This document shows, piece after piece, positions 6,822 to 14,821 of a DNA stretch of 20,545 nt. This DNA comes from Bacillota bacterium (GTDB lineage: Bacteria > Bacillota > Bacilli > Lactobacillales > Streptococcaceae). The DNA is taken from contig JAJXWC010000021.1 of the NCBI GenBank assembly GCA_021781855.1, positions 1 through 20,545 of the forward strand. The letters are read 5' to 3'. Below the pieces are notes generated by a model that worked only from the letters and a program-made list of their open reading frames with translations, searched no databases and was not told where the DNA came from. Position numbers and translations under genes: made by a program. The number at the start of each line of letters is the position of its first letter. Position 1 is the stretch's first letter.

Positions 6822-8113
6822 GAATTCAAGCTATTTTTAAACGAATTTTATTGCAGCGTCGCGGTGATAAACGCAGTTTAGGACTGTTGTTTGTGGCTCC
6901 GCTTATCATTCTTGGACTGATGTATCTGCTTTTACAAGTGCCCTCAAATGTGACTTATCGGGTTGGCATTGACAACCAAACAACAAGTGCAATTCGCAAT
7001 CTTCCGCAAGATGCTCAACTGAGCAGTCAGCTTGCTAAAAATGACAAGCTTAAACTCTTTAAAGTTGATAATGCTAACCGTAGTACGCTCAACGATAAGA
7101 ATCTCGATGCAGTTGTCGTTATTCAAGACCACAAAATCGAAATTACTTATGCCAACCGAGATACAGGAAAAACGCAAGCTATTTCCGCAGTTGTCAACAT
7201 GCTTACACAGGCTACACAGGGCAAGATTGCACAAGGACAAACACAAACAGCCATTGCTGATATCATTGAAAAAGCCGAAGCCGCTGCTCAAACTGCTACG
7301 AAAAATGCAGTTCAAAACAGTCTGAAAGCTGCGGCAAATGCCGCCGTTCAAGCAGGTGCTCATCCACAAGCCATGCAGCAGGCGACAGAAAATATTGCTC
7401 AAGAAGCTGCAAAAAACGCACAGACATCAGCTAGTGCATCAAATAAGCCAGCTTTGCCGACAATTCAAGCGCCAACCATTGCGAGCCACTACCTTTATGG
7501 CACTTCAAGCTTGAATCCTTTTGACAATCTTGCCCCTGTTCTTGTCAGTTTCTTCGTCTTTTTCTTCGTTTTTCTGATTTCGGGTATTTCGTTGGTCAAC
7601 GAACGTACGAGCGGTACACTCACGAGAATGTTGGTCACGCCTGTTAAGCGCAGTGAGATTGTGGCAGGCTACACATTAGCTTATGGTTTGTTAGCAGTCG
7701 TTCAGACTACTCTAGTTGTGCTTTGGGCGCGATATGTGCTGCAAATGCAAGTGCTTGGAAATTTCGGCTGGGTGTTGCTGATTAATTTGCTGATTGCTCT
7801 TATTGCATTGCTCATGGGACTTGCACTGTCTGCTTTTTCAAAAACAGAATTTCAATTTGTTCAGTTCATTCCGATTGCGATTGTCCCGCAATTTCTCTTT
7901 TCAGGAATTATCAATGTTGACACGATGAGCCAGCCACTACAGTGGCTAGCGCATATTATGCCACTCTATTACGGTGTTGATGCTTTGCAGAAAGTCATTA
8001 AACAAGGAATGGGGATTGGTCAAATCGGCATTGATTTAGCTGTACTATTTGCGATTGTAATTTTGCTTTATTTTATCAATGTTTTTGCTCTGAAATCAAT
8101 TCGCCGAACATAA
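6818..8113 (+). CDS. ABC-2 type exporter permease
   Basis: A 431-aa membrane protein with one N-terminal TM helix (about 21-41), a large outside domain (about 43-235) and five C-terminal TM helices (about 238-259, 281-303, 316-338, 346-366, 404-426). This is the topology of YhgE/DrrB-like ABC-2 permeases. The cytoplasmic-loop motif NERTSGTLTRMLVTPVKRSEIVAGY is the usual ABC-2 signature. The outside domain contains an alanine- and glutamine-rich, strongly helical stretch (about 135-205) with repeated A-A-x-x-A patterns, probably a coiled coil. It starts within the stop of the ATPase gene. Overexpression or loss phenotypes cannot be read from the sequence. Confidence 0.88.
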   Translation: MRIQAIFKRILLQRRGDKRSLGLLFVAPLIILGLMYLLLQVPSNVTYRVGIDNQTTSAIRNLPQDAQLSSQLAKNDKLKLFKVDNANRSTLNDKNLDAVVVIQDHKIEITYANRDTGKTQAISAVVNMLTQATQGKIAQGQTQTAIADIIEKAEAAAQTATKNAVQNSLKAAANAAVQAGAHPQAMQQATENIAQEAAKNAQTSASASNKPALPTIQAPTIASHYLYGTSSLNPFDNLAPVLVSFFVFFFVFLISGISLVNERTSGTLTRMLVTPVKRSEIVAGYTLAYGLLAVVQTTLVVLWARYVLQMQVLGNFGWVLLINLLIALIALLMGLALSAFSKTEFQFVQFIPIAIVPQFLFSGIINVDTMSQPLQWLAHIMPLYYGVDALQKVIKQGMGIGQIGIDLAVLFAIVILLYFINVFALKSIRRT

Positions 8114-8215
8114 AGTGAAGTCCTACACAATTCCTGCTGAATTCAGCGAACAAACTCAGGACTAGGAGCTTTCATCTCGTTTATGACGAATAGGAAAGGA
8201 AAGCTAGGATAAAAC
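8114..8215. other. Intergenic stretch with nested palindrome
   Basis: No gene seen. It contains a perfect 12-bp palindrome GCTGAATTCAGC (8136-8147) enclosed by AGTCCT (8119-8124) and AGGACT (8158-8163), which could form a weak stem. It may be part of the 3' UTR of the exporter operon. Confidence 0.3.
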
Positions 8216-8245
8216 AAAAAAGTTGCCAAATTTGGCAACTTTTTT
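8216..8245 (+). terminator. Terminator after the ABC exporter, probably bidirectional
   Basis: A perfect 30-bp palindrome (A-run, GTTGCCAAA, TTTGGCAAC, T-run). The symmetrical A/T runs would allow termination on both strands. The hairpin-rich repeat begins in its T-run. Confidence 0.85.
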
Positions 8246-8553
8246 ATCTCAGCAGTGCGTACTATCTACGCACTTCGTGCTACGCTGTCGATGCTCGCTA
8301 CGCCACTAAAGTGGCTAGTCGCAATCGCAATATCCCCGCCTCTACCACGGGTGTCCATTCGCTCTATCTCCACTTCATTACGAAAGACGTAAACTTCGTT
8401 TACTCTATCCGCAACCTTAACAGCACACCGTGCTGTTAACCTGTCGATTTCACTAACCGACTAAAGTCGGAAGTTCAAATCGCAATCGACTAAAGTCGCA
8501 AGGTGAAATGGCTAGGCGCGGGATAAGCAGCACCAAGTTTAGTTCTGCTTCAT
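8243..8553 (+). repeat. Hairpin-rich dispersed repeat, copy 2
   Basis: About 310 bp of non-coding DNA made largely of short hairpins. These include GTGCGTA/TACGCAC around 8257-8275 and GCCACT-AA-AGTGGC (8302-8315). Further along come GTAAAC-TTC-GTTTAC (8389-8403), a 10-bp TTAACAGCAC-ACC-GTGCTGTTAA (8417-8439), CCGACT-AA-AGTCGG (8457-8470) and CGACT-AA-AGTCG (8487-8498). ATTTCAC near 8447 can pair with GTGAAAT near 8503, enclosing the last two. Its first 185 bases are repeated with only a handful of differences, inverted, at about 20242-20425. The right end (CACCAAGTTTAG...CTGCTTCATT) matches the ends of copies 1 and 4 and contains the stop codon of the TetR gene that ends at 8550. Confidence 0.85.
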
Positions 8554-9164
8554 TCTTCCCGATTAATGTTAACACCCAAAACAGTCAAATGCCCATTGGA
8601 AATCAATTTGATAATCAAATGAGCAAAATCATTTGGTTTCATGCGATTTGACGAACTCGTCCACCATTTCAAAGTACCCACCAAAATTGATGTAATGTAC
8701 GAAATAACGAAATCATTCGGTACCTTGACATCTTGCTCGCGGACTTCAAGTTTTGCGAAAAGTTCCGCATAACGTTCCGAAAGAATTTCCAAAAAACGGT
8801 CAATCAGCGCTTGGTCCTGCGATTTATCCACAATAATCTGTGCAACTTCAGGATTTTTTCTGATGAAATCATAAAACCTAGTCAAAATGGACTCAATTTC
8901 TTTGACATGGACGCTGTCTCCCTCAATCAAACTTGATTCATCCAAAATCGCCGTAAAATCTGTCAGAAAGTCATCAATCAAGCTGTCATAAAGGTCTTGT
9001 TTGTCCGCATAATGTGCGTAAAAAGTGGCACGATTAATCATTGCGCTGTCGGCAATTTCCTGAATAGAAATTTTTTCAAATTTTTTCTTCCGTAAAAGTG
9101 TGAAAAAAGCCTGTGTAATCAACTTTCTTGTTCTTTTTACTCGTAAATCATCAGTCTTAGCCAT
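8550..9164 (-). CDS. TetR/AcrR-family regulator, divergent from the activase gene
   Basis: A 204-aa protein. Residues 8-58 form the TetR DNA-binding domain (VKRTRKLITQAFFTLLRKKKFEKISIQEIADSAMINRATFYAHYADKQDLYDSL). The C-terminal part is helical and resembles the group often found with short TetR proteins that have a 'YISSILVGTLKWW'-like helix (here YITSILVGTLKWWTSSSN). The start at 9164 has a purine-rich upstream region (GAGAGAAAAAG). It is divergent from the 1435-aa activase gene, and the 276-bp gap holds several TGTCA elements, so it may control that gene and itself. The stop TGA lies inside the end of the repeat element (TGAAGCAGA). Ligand unknown. Confidence 0.85.
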   Translation of the reverse strand: MAKTDDLRVKRTRKLITQAFFTLLRKKKFEKISIQEIADSAMINRATFYAHYADKQDLYDSLIDDFLTDFTAILDESSLIEGDSVHVKEIESILTRFYDFIRKNPEVAQIIVDKSQDQALIDRFLEILSERYAELFAKLEVREQDVKVPNDFVISYITSILVGTLKWWTSSSNRMKPNDFAHLIIKLISNGHLTVLGVNINREE

Positions 9165-9232
9165 TCTTTTTCTCTCTAACTTCTATTTCTTACATTATAA
9201 TGTTTTTTTGTGTTAAATTCCTTTTACACCTC

Positions 9233-9262
9233 TGTCAAATATCTTTTCCATTTATGTCAAAT
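9233..9262. promoter_or_regulatory. Direct TGTCAAAT repeats before the divergent TetR gene
   Basis: TGTCAAAT occurs at 9233-9240 and again at 9255-9262. On the minus strand each contains a TTGACA. Together with the TTGTCA/TGACAA palindrome at 9385-9400 this makes a cluster of related elements on both sides of the intergenic region. A minus-strand -10 TATAAT lies at 9199-9194, but no well-spaced -35 was found. Confidence 0.4.
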
Positions 9263-9330
9263 GAATTTTCCATAAACAACAGCTCGTTGCAAAATGTAGG
9301 ATAAATGCACAAGGGAAGCAGTTTTGATGG

Positions 9331-9408
9331 TTGAAAAAACACTTGTAAATGGTAAAATAAACGTTAGATAAGATAAACAACACATTGTCAATTTTGACAA
9401 GATTGTCA
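9331..9408 (+). promoter_or_regulatory. Promoter of the activase gene with candidate operator
   Basis: TTGAAA (9331-9336), 16-nt spacer, TAAAAT (9353-9358) forms a plausible promoter. About 26 nt downstream is the palindrome TTGTCA-ATTT-TGACAA (9385-9400), followed by a further TTGTCA half-site (9403-9408). A repressor bound there would act as a roadblock in the leader. The divergent TetR protein is the nearest candidate. Confidence 0.6.
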
Positions 9409-9440
9409 GAACCAATTTCTCACATAACTAGGAGACAGAC

Positions 9441-12400
9441 ATGACAAAAACAGAGATAAACACCTATAAAGCCGGCATTGATGTCGGTTCAACCACTGTT
9501 AAACTGGTCGTATTCGACCCAGAAATGAATCTGATTTTCAGTCGCTACGAGCGGCATTTTTCCGATGTCAAAGCAGCCACCATCAAGGTGCTGGGTGAAT
9601 TCATCGCAGAACATGGTGACCTTACACTGACCCTTGCCATCACAGGCTCAGGCGGTATGGGACTTGCCGAAGTCATTGATGTCCCTTTCATTCAGGAAGT
9701 GATTGCAAGCAGTATTACGATTGAAAAGTTCATTCCAGAGACAGATGTCATGATTGAGCTTGGCGGAGAAGATGCCAAGATGACTTTTTTTGACAACGGC
9801 ACGCAAGAGCTTCGGATGAACGGAACTTGTGCAGGTGGGACAGGGGCTTTCATTGACCAGATGGCGGCACTCCTAAAAGTTGACGCGAATGGGGTCAACG
9901 AACTTGCTAAGGGGTATGAAAAGATTTATCCGATTGCTTCACGCTGCGGTGTTTTTGCCAAGACCGATGTTCAGCCCTTGCTCAACGAAGGTGTGCGTAG
10001 AGAAGACATTTCAGCTTCGATTTTCCAAGCCGTTGTCAATCAAACGATTGCAGGACTTGCTAGTGGACGCAAAATCAAAGGGAAAGTCGCTTTCCTTGGC
10101 GGGCCACTTTTCTTCATGAGCGAATTGCGCAAACGATTTATCGAAACGCTCAATCTGTCTGACGAAGACGTGATTTTCCCTGAAAATCCGCAGCTTTTTG
10201 TCGCAATGGGCGCTGCCTTAGCGGATGAAACAACCGAAAAAACAGCCGGTACCCTCATTCACAGCCTCGAAAATGATAACTCCGACAGCTTGATTCCGCA
10301 AGATACGATGGATAAGCTCTTTGAGAATCAAGAAGAACTTGATGCTTTTCGTGCACGCCACGCTCAAGCCACAGCCAACTACAAGCCACTCGCACAACAC
10401 CACGGCGCCGCTTTTCTCGGTATTGACGCAGGCTCCACGACGACGAAAATCGTGCTGATTGACGGCGATGGTAATATCCTTTATGACCACTACGGCTCAA
10501 ACAACGGCGAACCGTTGGAATCCGTCATTACGGTGCTCAAAGATGTTTACACGAAGCTCCCGGCTGACGTTTATATCGCAAAATCAACGGTCACAGGCTA
10601 CGGCGAGCATCTTATCAAAGCGGGTCTGCACGTGGATTTCGGCGAAGTCGAGACCATGGCGCACTACAAGGCGGCGGATTATTTCAATCCCGGTGTCGAT
10701 TTTATTCTTGATATCGGCGGTCAGGATATGAAAGCCATGCGTATCAATGACGGTGCGCTCTCTAGTATTTCGCTCAATGAGGCTTGTTCGTCAGGCTGTG
10801 GTTCATTTATTGAAACCTTTGCCAATTCGCTTAAGCATGATGTCCGTGATTTTGCAGCTAAAGCCTTGCTCGCAGAGCATCCCGTCAATCTTGGTTCACG
10901 CTGTACGGTGTTCATGAATTCCAAGGTCAAACAAGTGCAAAAAGAAGGCGCGACAGTCGGCGATATCAGCGCTGGTCTGTCTTACTCCGTCATCAAAAAT
11001 GCGCTCTATAAGGTCATCAAAGTCAAACGTCCAGAAGAACTCGGCGAAAAAATCGTGGTTCAAGGTGGGACTTTCTACAACGAAGCGGTGCTGCGTGCCT
11101 TTGAAAAAATCAGCGAGCGTGAAGTCGTGCGTCCCTCTATCGCAGGACTCATGGGCGCTTACGGTTGTGCCTTGATTTCGTTGGACAATGAAGTCGCAGG
11201 GGAAAGCTCAAGCATTCTCGGCCTGTCAGCGCTGACAGAATTTAAAACGCACAAAGAATTCATGGTCTGCGGCCTCTGTGAAAATAACTGCAAAATGACG
11301 CTCACCGTCTTTAATGACGGCAGCAAATTTGTCACGGGCAATCGCTGTGAGCGTGGTGCCGAAAAAGCCACCCAGATTAAAATCGAGAAAAAAGACAAAA
11401 AAGTCAACCTCGTGGACTATAAGTACAAAAAGCTCTTCCGCTATCATAGCCTGAGCAAGAAAAAGCAGACCCTGGGCGAAATCGGCATTCCACGTGTGCT
11501 GAACATGTATGAAAACTACCCCCTCTGGCATAACATGCTGACGGACCTCGGTTTCCGTGTTGTCCTCAGTCCGCGCTCTGACAAGGAACTTTTTGAAGAA
11601 GGCATCGAGACAATTCCGTCAGATACCGTCTGTTATCCTGCAAAAATGACGCATGGACATATCATGAGTTTGATTAAGTCAGGTGTGCCAACGATTTTCT
11701 ACCCTAGTGTCCTCTTTGAGCAAGAAGAGCAGAAAAATGCAGAAAACCATTATAACTGCCCGATTGTCCAGTCTTATCCCGAAGTCATCAAAAATAACAT
11801 TGACGAAATCCGTAACGGCGAAGTCAAATATTTGCATCCTTTCATCAACTTAGCCAATCCTGAGGGTGTGGCGCAAAATATTCACAAAGCACTTTCTGCA
11901 CAGGGATTTGAACTTTCGCTTGACGCTGTTCAAGCTGCCGTTTATCATGGGTTTGCCGAACTTGAAGCTTTCAAAGTGGACATCCGTGAAAAAGCAGAAG
12001 AACTGCTCGTGCAGATTAACCTCAATAACGAGAAAGCCATTGTCCTTGCAGGGCGTCCTTATCATCTCGACCCTGAAATCAATCACGGGATTGCCGACAT
12101 CATCACTCAGGAAGGCTTCCATGTCTTGACCGAGGACAGCATTTCCCACCTCGAAGAAGTCAGCGGTCTGCGCGTGGTCAATCAATGGGTGTACCATTCA
12201 CGGCTCTATGCTGCGGCGCAAGTCGTCTGCAAAAATAAAAATCTCGAACTTGTTCAGCTCAACAGCTTCGGCTGCGGACTTGATGCCGTCACGACCGACC
12301 AAGTCGAAGAAATCATGCGCGGACACAACAAACTCTACACCGTGCTAAAAATCGACGAAGGCTCAAATATGGGCGCGGTGCGCATTCGTCTGCGCTCGCT

Positions 12401-13748
12401 CAAAGCCGCCGTTTCTGAACGCACTCGCCACAATATCGAAGCTACGGTTGAAATGAGCGAAATCGTGCCAAAATCTCCAGTCTTTACACAAGAGATGGCG
12501 AAAAAACACACCCTGCTCATGCCAATGCTGTCACCGATTCACCAAGAGGGACTGCTAGACACGGCTTTTGCCGCTTCGGGCTACAATGTGGTGGTCTTGC
12601 CTGAAACGCAAACTTCTGTGAACAATGGCTTGAAATTTGTCAACAACGACTCTTGTTATCCTGCGATTATCACGATTGGACAGCTCATCGAGGCGCTTCA
12701 GTCGGGCGAATATGATGTGAACAACACCTCGGTCATGATGACACAGACGGGCGGTGGCTGCCGTGCCACCAACTACATTCCATTGCTCAGGAAAGCCCTG
12801 ATTGACGCAGGCTTTCCACAAGTTCCTGTGGTCAGTCTCTCTATGGGCAATCAAGGCACAGAAAAAGGCTTTAAATTTACCGCACCTCTGATTACTCGCT
12901 TCATGATCGCTGTGCTTTACGGCGACCTCTTTGAGCGTGTGGTCTATCGCACACGTCCTTACGAAGCCGTGGAAAATTCGGTCAATGAACTCCATGCTAA
13001 ATGGCTTGAAAAAGCACGTCACAATGTCAAATCAGCCAGCATCTTTGAATTCAACCGCAACATGAAGCAAATCATTCGTGAATTTGACGAAATCGAATTG
13101 TTGAATGTCAAAAAACCGCGCGTGGGCGTTGTCGGCGAAATCCTCGTCAAATACAGCAAGACCGCTAACAACGACATAGTCAGCATCATCGAAGAAGAAG
13201 GCGGAGAAGCTGTCGTGCTCGACCTTATCGGCTTCATGAACTACAGCCTCTACAATCAAATCTGGAAAACCGATGAAATCGGCTTTGCCAAGAAAAATAA
13301 ACTTCTGGCGAAAACCCTGCTCGGTATCATCAATATGCTCGAAAAACCAATGAATAAACAGCTTATCGCCTCAAATCGCTTTGACGGCATCGAGAGCATC
13401 TACGATGTTGCCGCCAATACTGAAGATATCATCTCCGTGGGGAATCATACGGGCGAAGGCTGGTTCCTGACGGGCGAGATGATTGAGCTGTTGCAAAAAG
13501 ATGTGATGAACATTGTCTGTCTGCAACCTTTCGGCTGCTTGCCCAACCACATTGTCGGCAAAGGCATGCTCAAAGAACTCCGCCGTCAATATCCCGGTGC
13601 TAATCTTGCGCCGATTGACTACGACCCAGGTGTTTCTGCGGTCAACCAGCTCAATCGTATTCGTCTGATGATGGCAACCGCTAAGAAGCGACTGAATAGT
13701 GAACCTGAAAAAGTCGAAATGGTGCAGATGGGCGCACACGGTTATTAA
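9441..13748 (+). CDS. Giant 2-hydroxyacyl-CoA dehydratase activase-type protein (two ATPase domains plus DUF2229-like region)
   Basis: A 1435-aa protein. Two BadF/BcrA-type ASKHA ATPase domains come in tandem. The first (about 11-265) has GIDVGSTTVK, GGEDAKM and the cluster cysteines C130 (NGTCAGGTGAF) and C169 (SRCGVF). The second (about 326-580) has GIDAGSTTTK, DIGGQDMKAM, C449/C453 (NEACSSGCGSF) and C488 (GSRCTVF). A cysteine cluster follows, CGLCENNC with a later GNRCERG (C610, C613, C617, C636). The long C-terminal region is of the CoA-activase/DUF2229 and dehydratase-like kind (SDTVCYPAKMTHGH, NDSCYPAIITIGQ, QTGGGCRATNY, QPFGCLPNHIVGKG). In known systems such activases use ATP to drive an electron into a 2-hydroxyacyl-CoA dehydratase. 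No separate dehydratase subunit lies nearby, so the true reaction is unknown. The RBS AGGAGA precedes the ATG. The gene is clearly more GC-rich than the island downstream. Confidence 0.88.
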   Translation: MTKTEINTYKAGIDVGSTTVKLVVFDPEMNLIFSRYERHFSDVKAATIKVLGEFIAEHGDLTLTLAITGSGGMGLAEVIDVPFIQEVIASSITIEKFIPETDVMIELGGEDAKMTFFDNGTQELRMNGTCAGGTGAFIDQMAALLKVDANGVNELAKGYEKIYPIASRCGVFAKTDVQPLLNEGVRREDISASIFQAVVNQTIAGLASGRKIKGKVAFLGGPLFFMSELRKRFIETLNLSDEDVIFPENPQLFVAMGAALADETTEKTAGTLIHSLENDNSDSLIPQDTMDKLFENQEELDAFRARHAQATANYKPLAQHHGAAFLGIDAGSTTTKIVLIDGDGNILYDHYGSNNGEPLESVITVLKDVYTKLPADVYIAKSTVTGYGEHLIKAGLHVDFGEVETMAHYKAADYFNPGVDFILDIGGQDMKAMRINDGALSSISLNEACSSGCGSFIETFANSLKHDVRDFAAKALLAEHPVNLGSRCTVFMNSKVKQVQKEGATVGDISAGLSYSVIKNALYKVIKVKRPEELGEKIVVQGGTFYNEAVLRAFEKISEREVVRPSIAGLMGAYGCALISLDNEVAGESSSILGLSALTEFKTHKEFMVCGLCENNCKMTLTVFNDGSKFVTGNRCERGAEKATQIKIEKKDKKVNLVDYKYKKLFRYHSLSKKKQTLGEIGIPRVLNMYENYPLWHNMLTDLGFRVVLSPRSDKELFEEGIETIPSDTVCYPAKMTHGHIMSLIKSGVPTIFYPSVLFEQEEQKNAENHYNCPIVQSYPEVIKNNIDEIRNGEVKYLHPFINLANPEGVAQNIHKALSAQGFELSLDAVQAAVYHGFAELEAFKVDIREKAEELLVQINLNNEKAIVLAGRPYHLDPEINHGIADIITQEGFHVLTEDSISHLEEVSGLRVVNQWVYHSRLYAAAQVVCKNKNLELVQLNSFGCGLDAVTTDQVEEIMRGHNKLYTVLKIDEGSNMGAVRIRLRSLKAAVSERTRHNIEATVEMSEIVPKSPVFTQEMAKKHTLLMPMLSPIHQEGLLDTAFAASGYNVVVLPETQTSVNNGLKFVNNDSCYPAIITIGQLIEALQSGEYDVNNTSVMMTQTGGGCRATNYIPLLRKALIDAGFPQVPVVSLSMGNQGTEKGFKFTAPLITRFMIAVLYGDLFERVVYRTRPYEAVENSVNELHAKWLEKARHNVKSASIFEFNRNMKQIIREFDEIELLNVKKPRVGVVGEILVKYSKTANNDIVSIIEEEGGEAVVLDLIGFMNYSLYNQIWKTDEIGFAKKNKLLAKTLLGIINMLEKPMNKQLIASNRFDGIESIYDVAANTEDIISVGNHTGEGWFLTGEMIELLQKDVMNIVCLQPFGCLPNHIVGKGMLKELRRQYPGANLAPIDYDPGVSAVNQLNRIRLMMATAKKRLNSEPEKVEMVQMGAHGY

Positions 13749-13800
13749 TAGACACTACTGAGATAAAAATCTGCTTTGAAAGAAGCTATCGAAAAATCAG

Positions 13801-13840
13801 AAAAAGTTGAATTGCTATTTTATCTGCAATTCAACTTTTT
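13801..13840 (+). terminator. Terminator after the activase gene
   Basis: A perfect 15-bp stem, AAAAAGTTGAATTGC (13801-13815) with its complement at 13826-13840, a 10-nt loop and a T-run. It lies 52 nt after the stop codon. Confidence 0.9.
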
Positions 13841-13883
13841 TTATTTAAAAAAATTTTTCGATATTTCGAAAAAAACGTATTCA

Positions 13884-13904
13884 TCAAAAAATCCATGCTA
13901 TAAT
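13884..13904 (+). promoter_or_regulatory. Extended -10 promoter of the broken secreted-protein cassette
   Basis: TCAAAAAATC (13884-13893), then CATGC, then TATAAT (13899-13904), so the -10 is extended by TGC. The same block, with identical TCAAAAAATC and identical spacing to a TGT-extended TATAAT, is found at 14983-15003 before the intact cassette. Slightly upstream is an inverted repeat TTTTTCGA-TATT-TCGAAAAA (13854-13873). Confidence 0.7.
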
Positions 13905-13935
13905 AAATTCAGGAAATAAAGAACAACTTAATTAA

Positions 13936-14088
13936 GGACACCTCTAAAAACTGCTGATTTCGAATTTGAGCTAAATTTTTCAAAATCGAGGATTGACGAC
14001 GAAGGTTTGCTGATGCAAGTCTAGGAGGAAGACGAAGAGTTTGGAAAATTTAGCCAAATTCGGAATTTCTGAGTTTTTAGAGGTGGCC
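13936..14088. mobile_element. MITE-like element (about 153 bp) with long terminal inverted repeats
   Basis: The ends are inverted repeats of about 45-50 bp. The left begins GGACACCTCTAAAAACT and continues with CGAATTTGAGCTAAATTTTT. The complement of the right begins GGCCACCTCTAAAAACT and continues with CGAATTTGGCTAAATTTT. A TTAA on each side (13932-13935 and 14089-14092) could be a 4-bp target duplication. No transposase is encoded, so it would need one supplied in trans. It sits in the leader between promoter and start codon of the first cassette. The parent insertion sequence was not identified. Confidence 0.75.
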
Positions 14089-14285
14089 TTAAGTTTAAGA
14101 GATGAGCTATCTCTAAAAATACAGGAAGGACAAAAGAGATTACTGAGGACTAATCCTCCAAAAATGCATTCACAAAAACATCAAAAAAGGAAATTTATCA
14201 AAGTGGAAAACAGATTAACAGTTTAAACTACTAAAGGATAACCTCAATCAGTAGTTAGGGCCGAGTGGAAAAAGAGGAAAATCTT

Positions 14286-14448
14286 ATGGAAAAAACAACC
14301 ACAATCAAACTCGCTGCATTATCTGGAGCAGCTGCTACGTTACTATTTGGATAAAAATCACAATGGTTGGATTGGAATCTACCGTCGTCACTATTATCTA
14401 AGTAATGGTACTTATGATTCAAGATACGATGATGGAAAGACAGAGTAG
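14286..14448 (+). pseudogene. Remnant of a secreted-protein gene (signal peptide plus out-of-frame C-terminal tail)
   Basis: The ATG at 14286 begins MEKTTTIKLAALSGAAATLLF, which differs from the N-terminus of the intact secreted protein at 15230 by one residue; the DNA here is about 95% identical. After 22 codons it stops at 14352-14354. An overlapping frame from 14350 then reads a 32-codon tail (DKNHNGWIGIYRRH, later YDSRYDDGKTE) and ends with TAG at 14446-14448. The simplest reading is a gene that lost its middle by an internal deletion that also shifted the frame. The tail does not match the C-terminus of the intact neighbour, so the lost protein was probably a different, modular relative. 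RBS AAGAGGAAAA precedes the ATG. Confidence 0.75.
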
Positions 14449-14455
14449 ATGGAAG

Positions 14456-14821
14456 ATGGAAATAAAAAAAGATTTTTGGACAGTAATCGGAGTAATTTCT
14501 GCAGGATATTTGATTTCTTCTGGTGCGACGCATTTTGTCCCCCATTTTACAGGAAATTCAATTTTTTATCCGAACAGAATATTTTATCAGCTATTAACAG
14601 TATTGATTCTGGCATTGGTTGGAAAAATCATTCCGAAAGGAGAAAGGTTAAAACTGTCGTTTTTAATTATTTTAATTGGAGGATTTCCACTGGCTTTGAT
14701 GCAGCTGTTTGGTTGGAAACTTGATTTAAATTTTATTTCATGGTTGTTTTTAAGTGTGATTTTACTCAGTATCGTTATTGCTTATTTTATCAATCTTTAT
14801 CGTTGGGAAAAAGAAGATTAA
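14456..14821 (+). CDS. Small multi-pass membrane protein (candidate immunity protein of the broken cassette)
   Basis: A 121-aa hydrophobic protein (from the ATG at 14456, MEIKKDFWTVIGV) with about four TM helices: residues 7-25, 42-58, 65-83 and 91-112. It ends in a charged tail, RWEKED. An earlier in-frame ATG at 14405 overlaps the remnant gene and is less likely. The upstream GGAAG is too close to be an ideal RBS, so the start is uncertain. It follows the remnant secreted gene by only a few bases, just as two small membrane proteins follow the intact secreted gene. No known family was recognised. An immunity or accessory role is inference from position and topology only. Confidence 0.65.
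   Translation: MEIKKDFWTVIGVISAGYLISSGATHFVPHFTGNSIFYPNRIFYQLLTVLILALVGKIIPKGERLKLSFLIILIGGFPLALMQLFGWKLDLNFISWLFLSVILLSIVIAYFINLYRWEKED

Noticed and set aside
8243..8553. CRISPR array
   Set aside because: There are many short repeated palindromes, but no constant direct repeat with regular unique spacers and no cas genes in the window.
9692..13739. Many open frames antisense to the 1435-aa activase gene
   Set aside because: They are mirror frames of a well-supported coding sequence and lack ribosome-binding sites and motifs.
14041..14226. 61-codon frame beginning in the right arm of the MITE
   Set aside because: It starts with TTG without a ribosome-binding site and runs through the presumed leader of the broken cassette; no domain pattern is visible.
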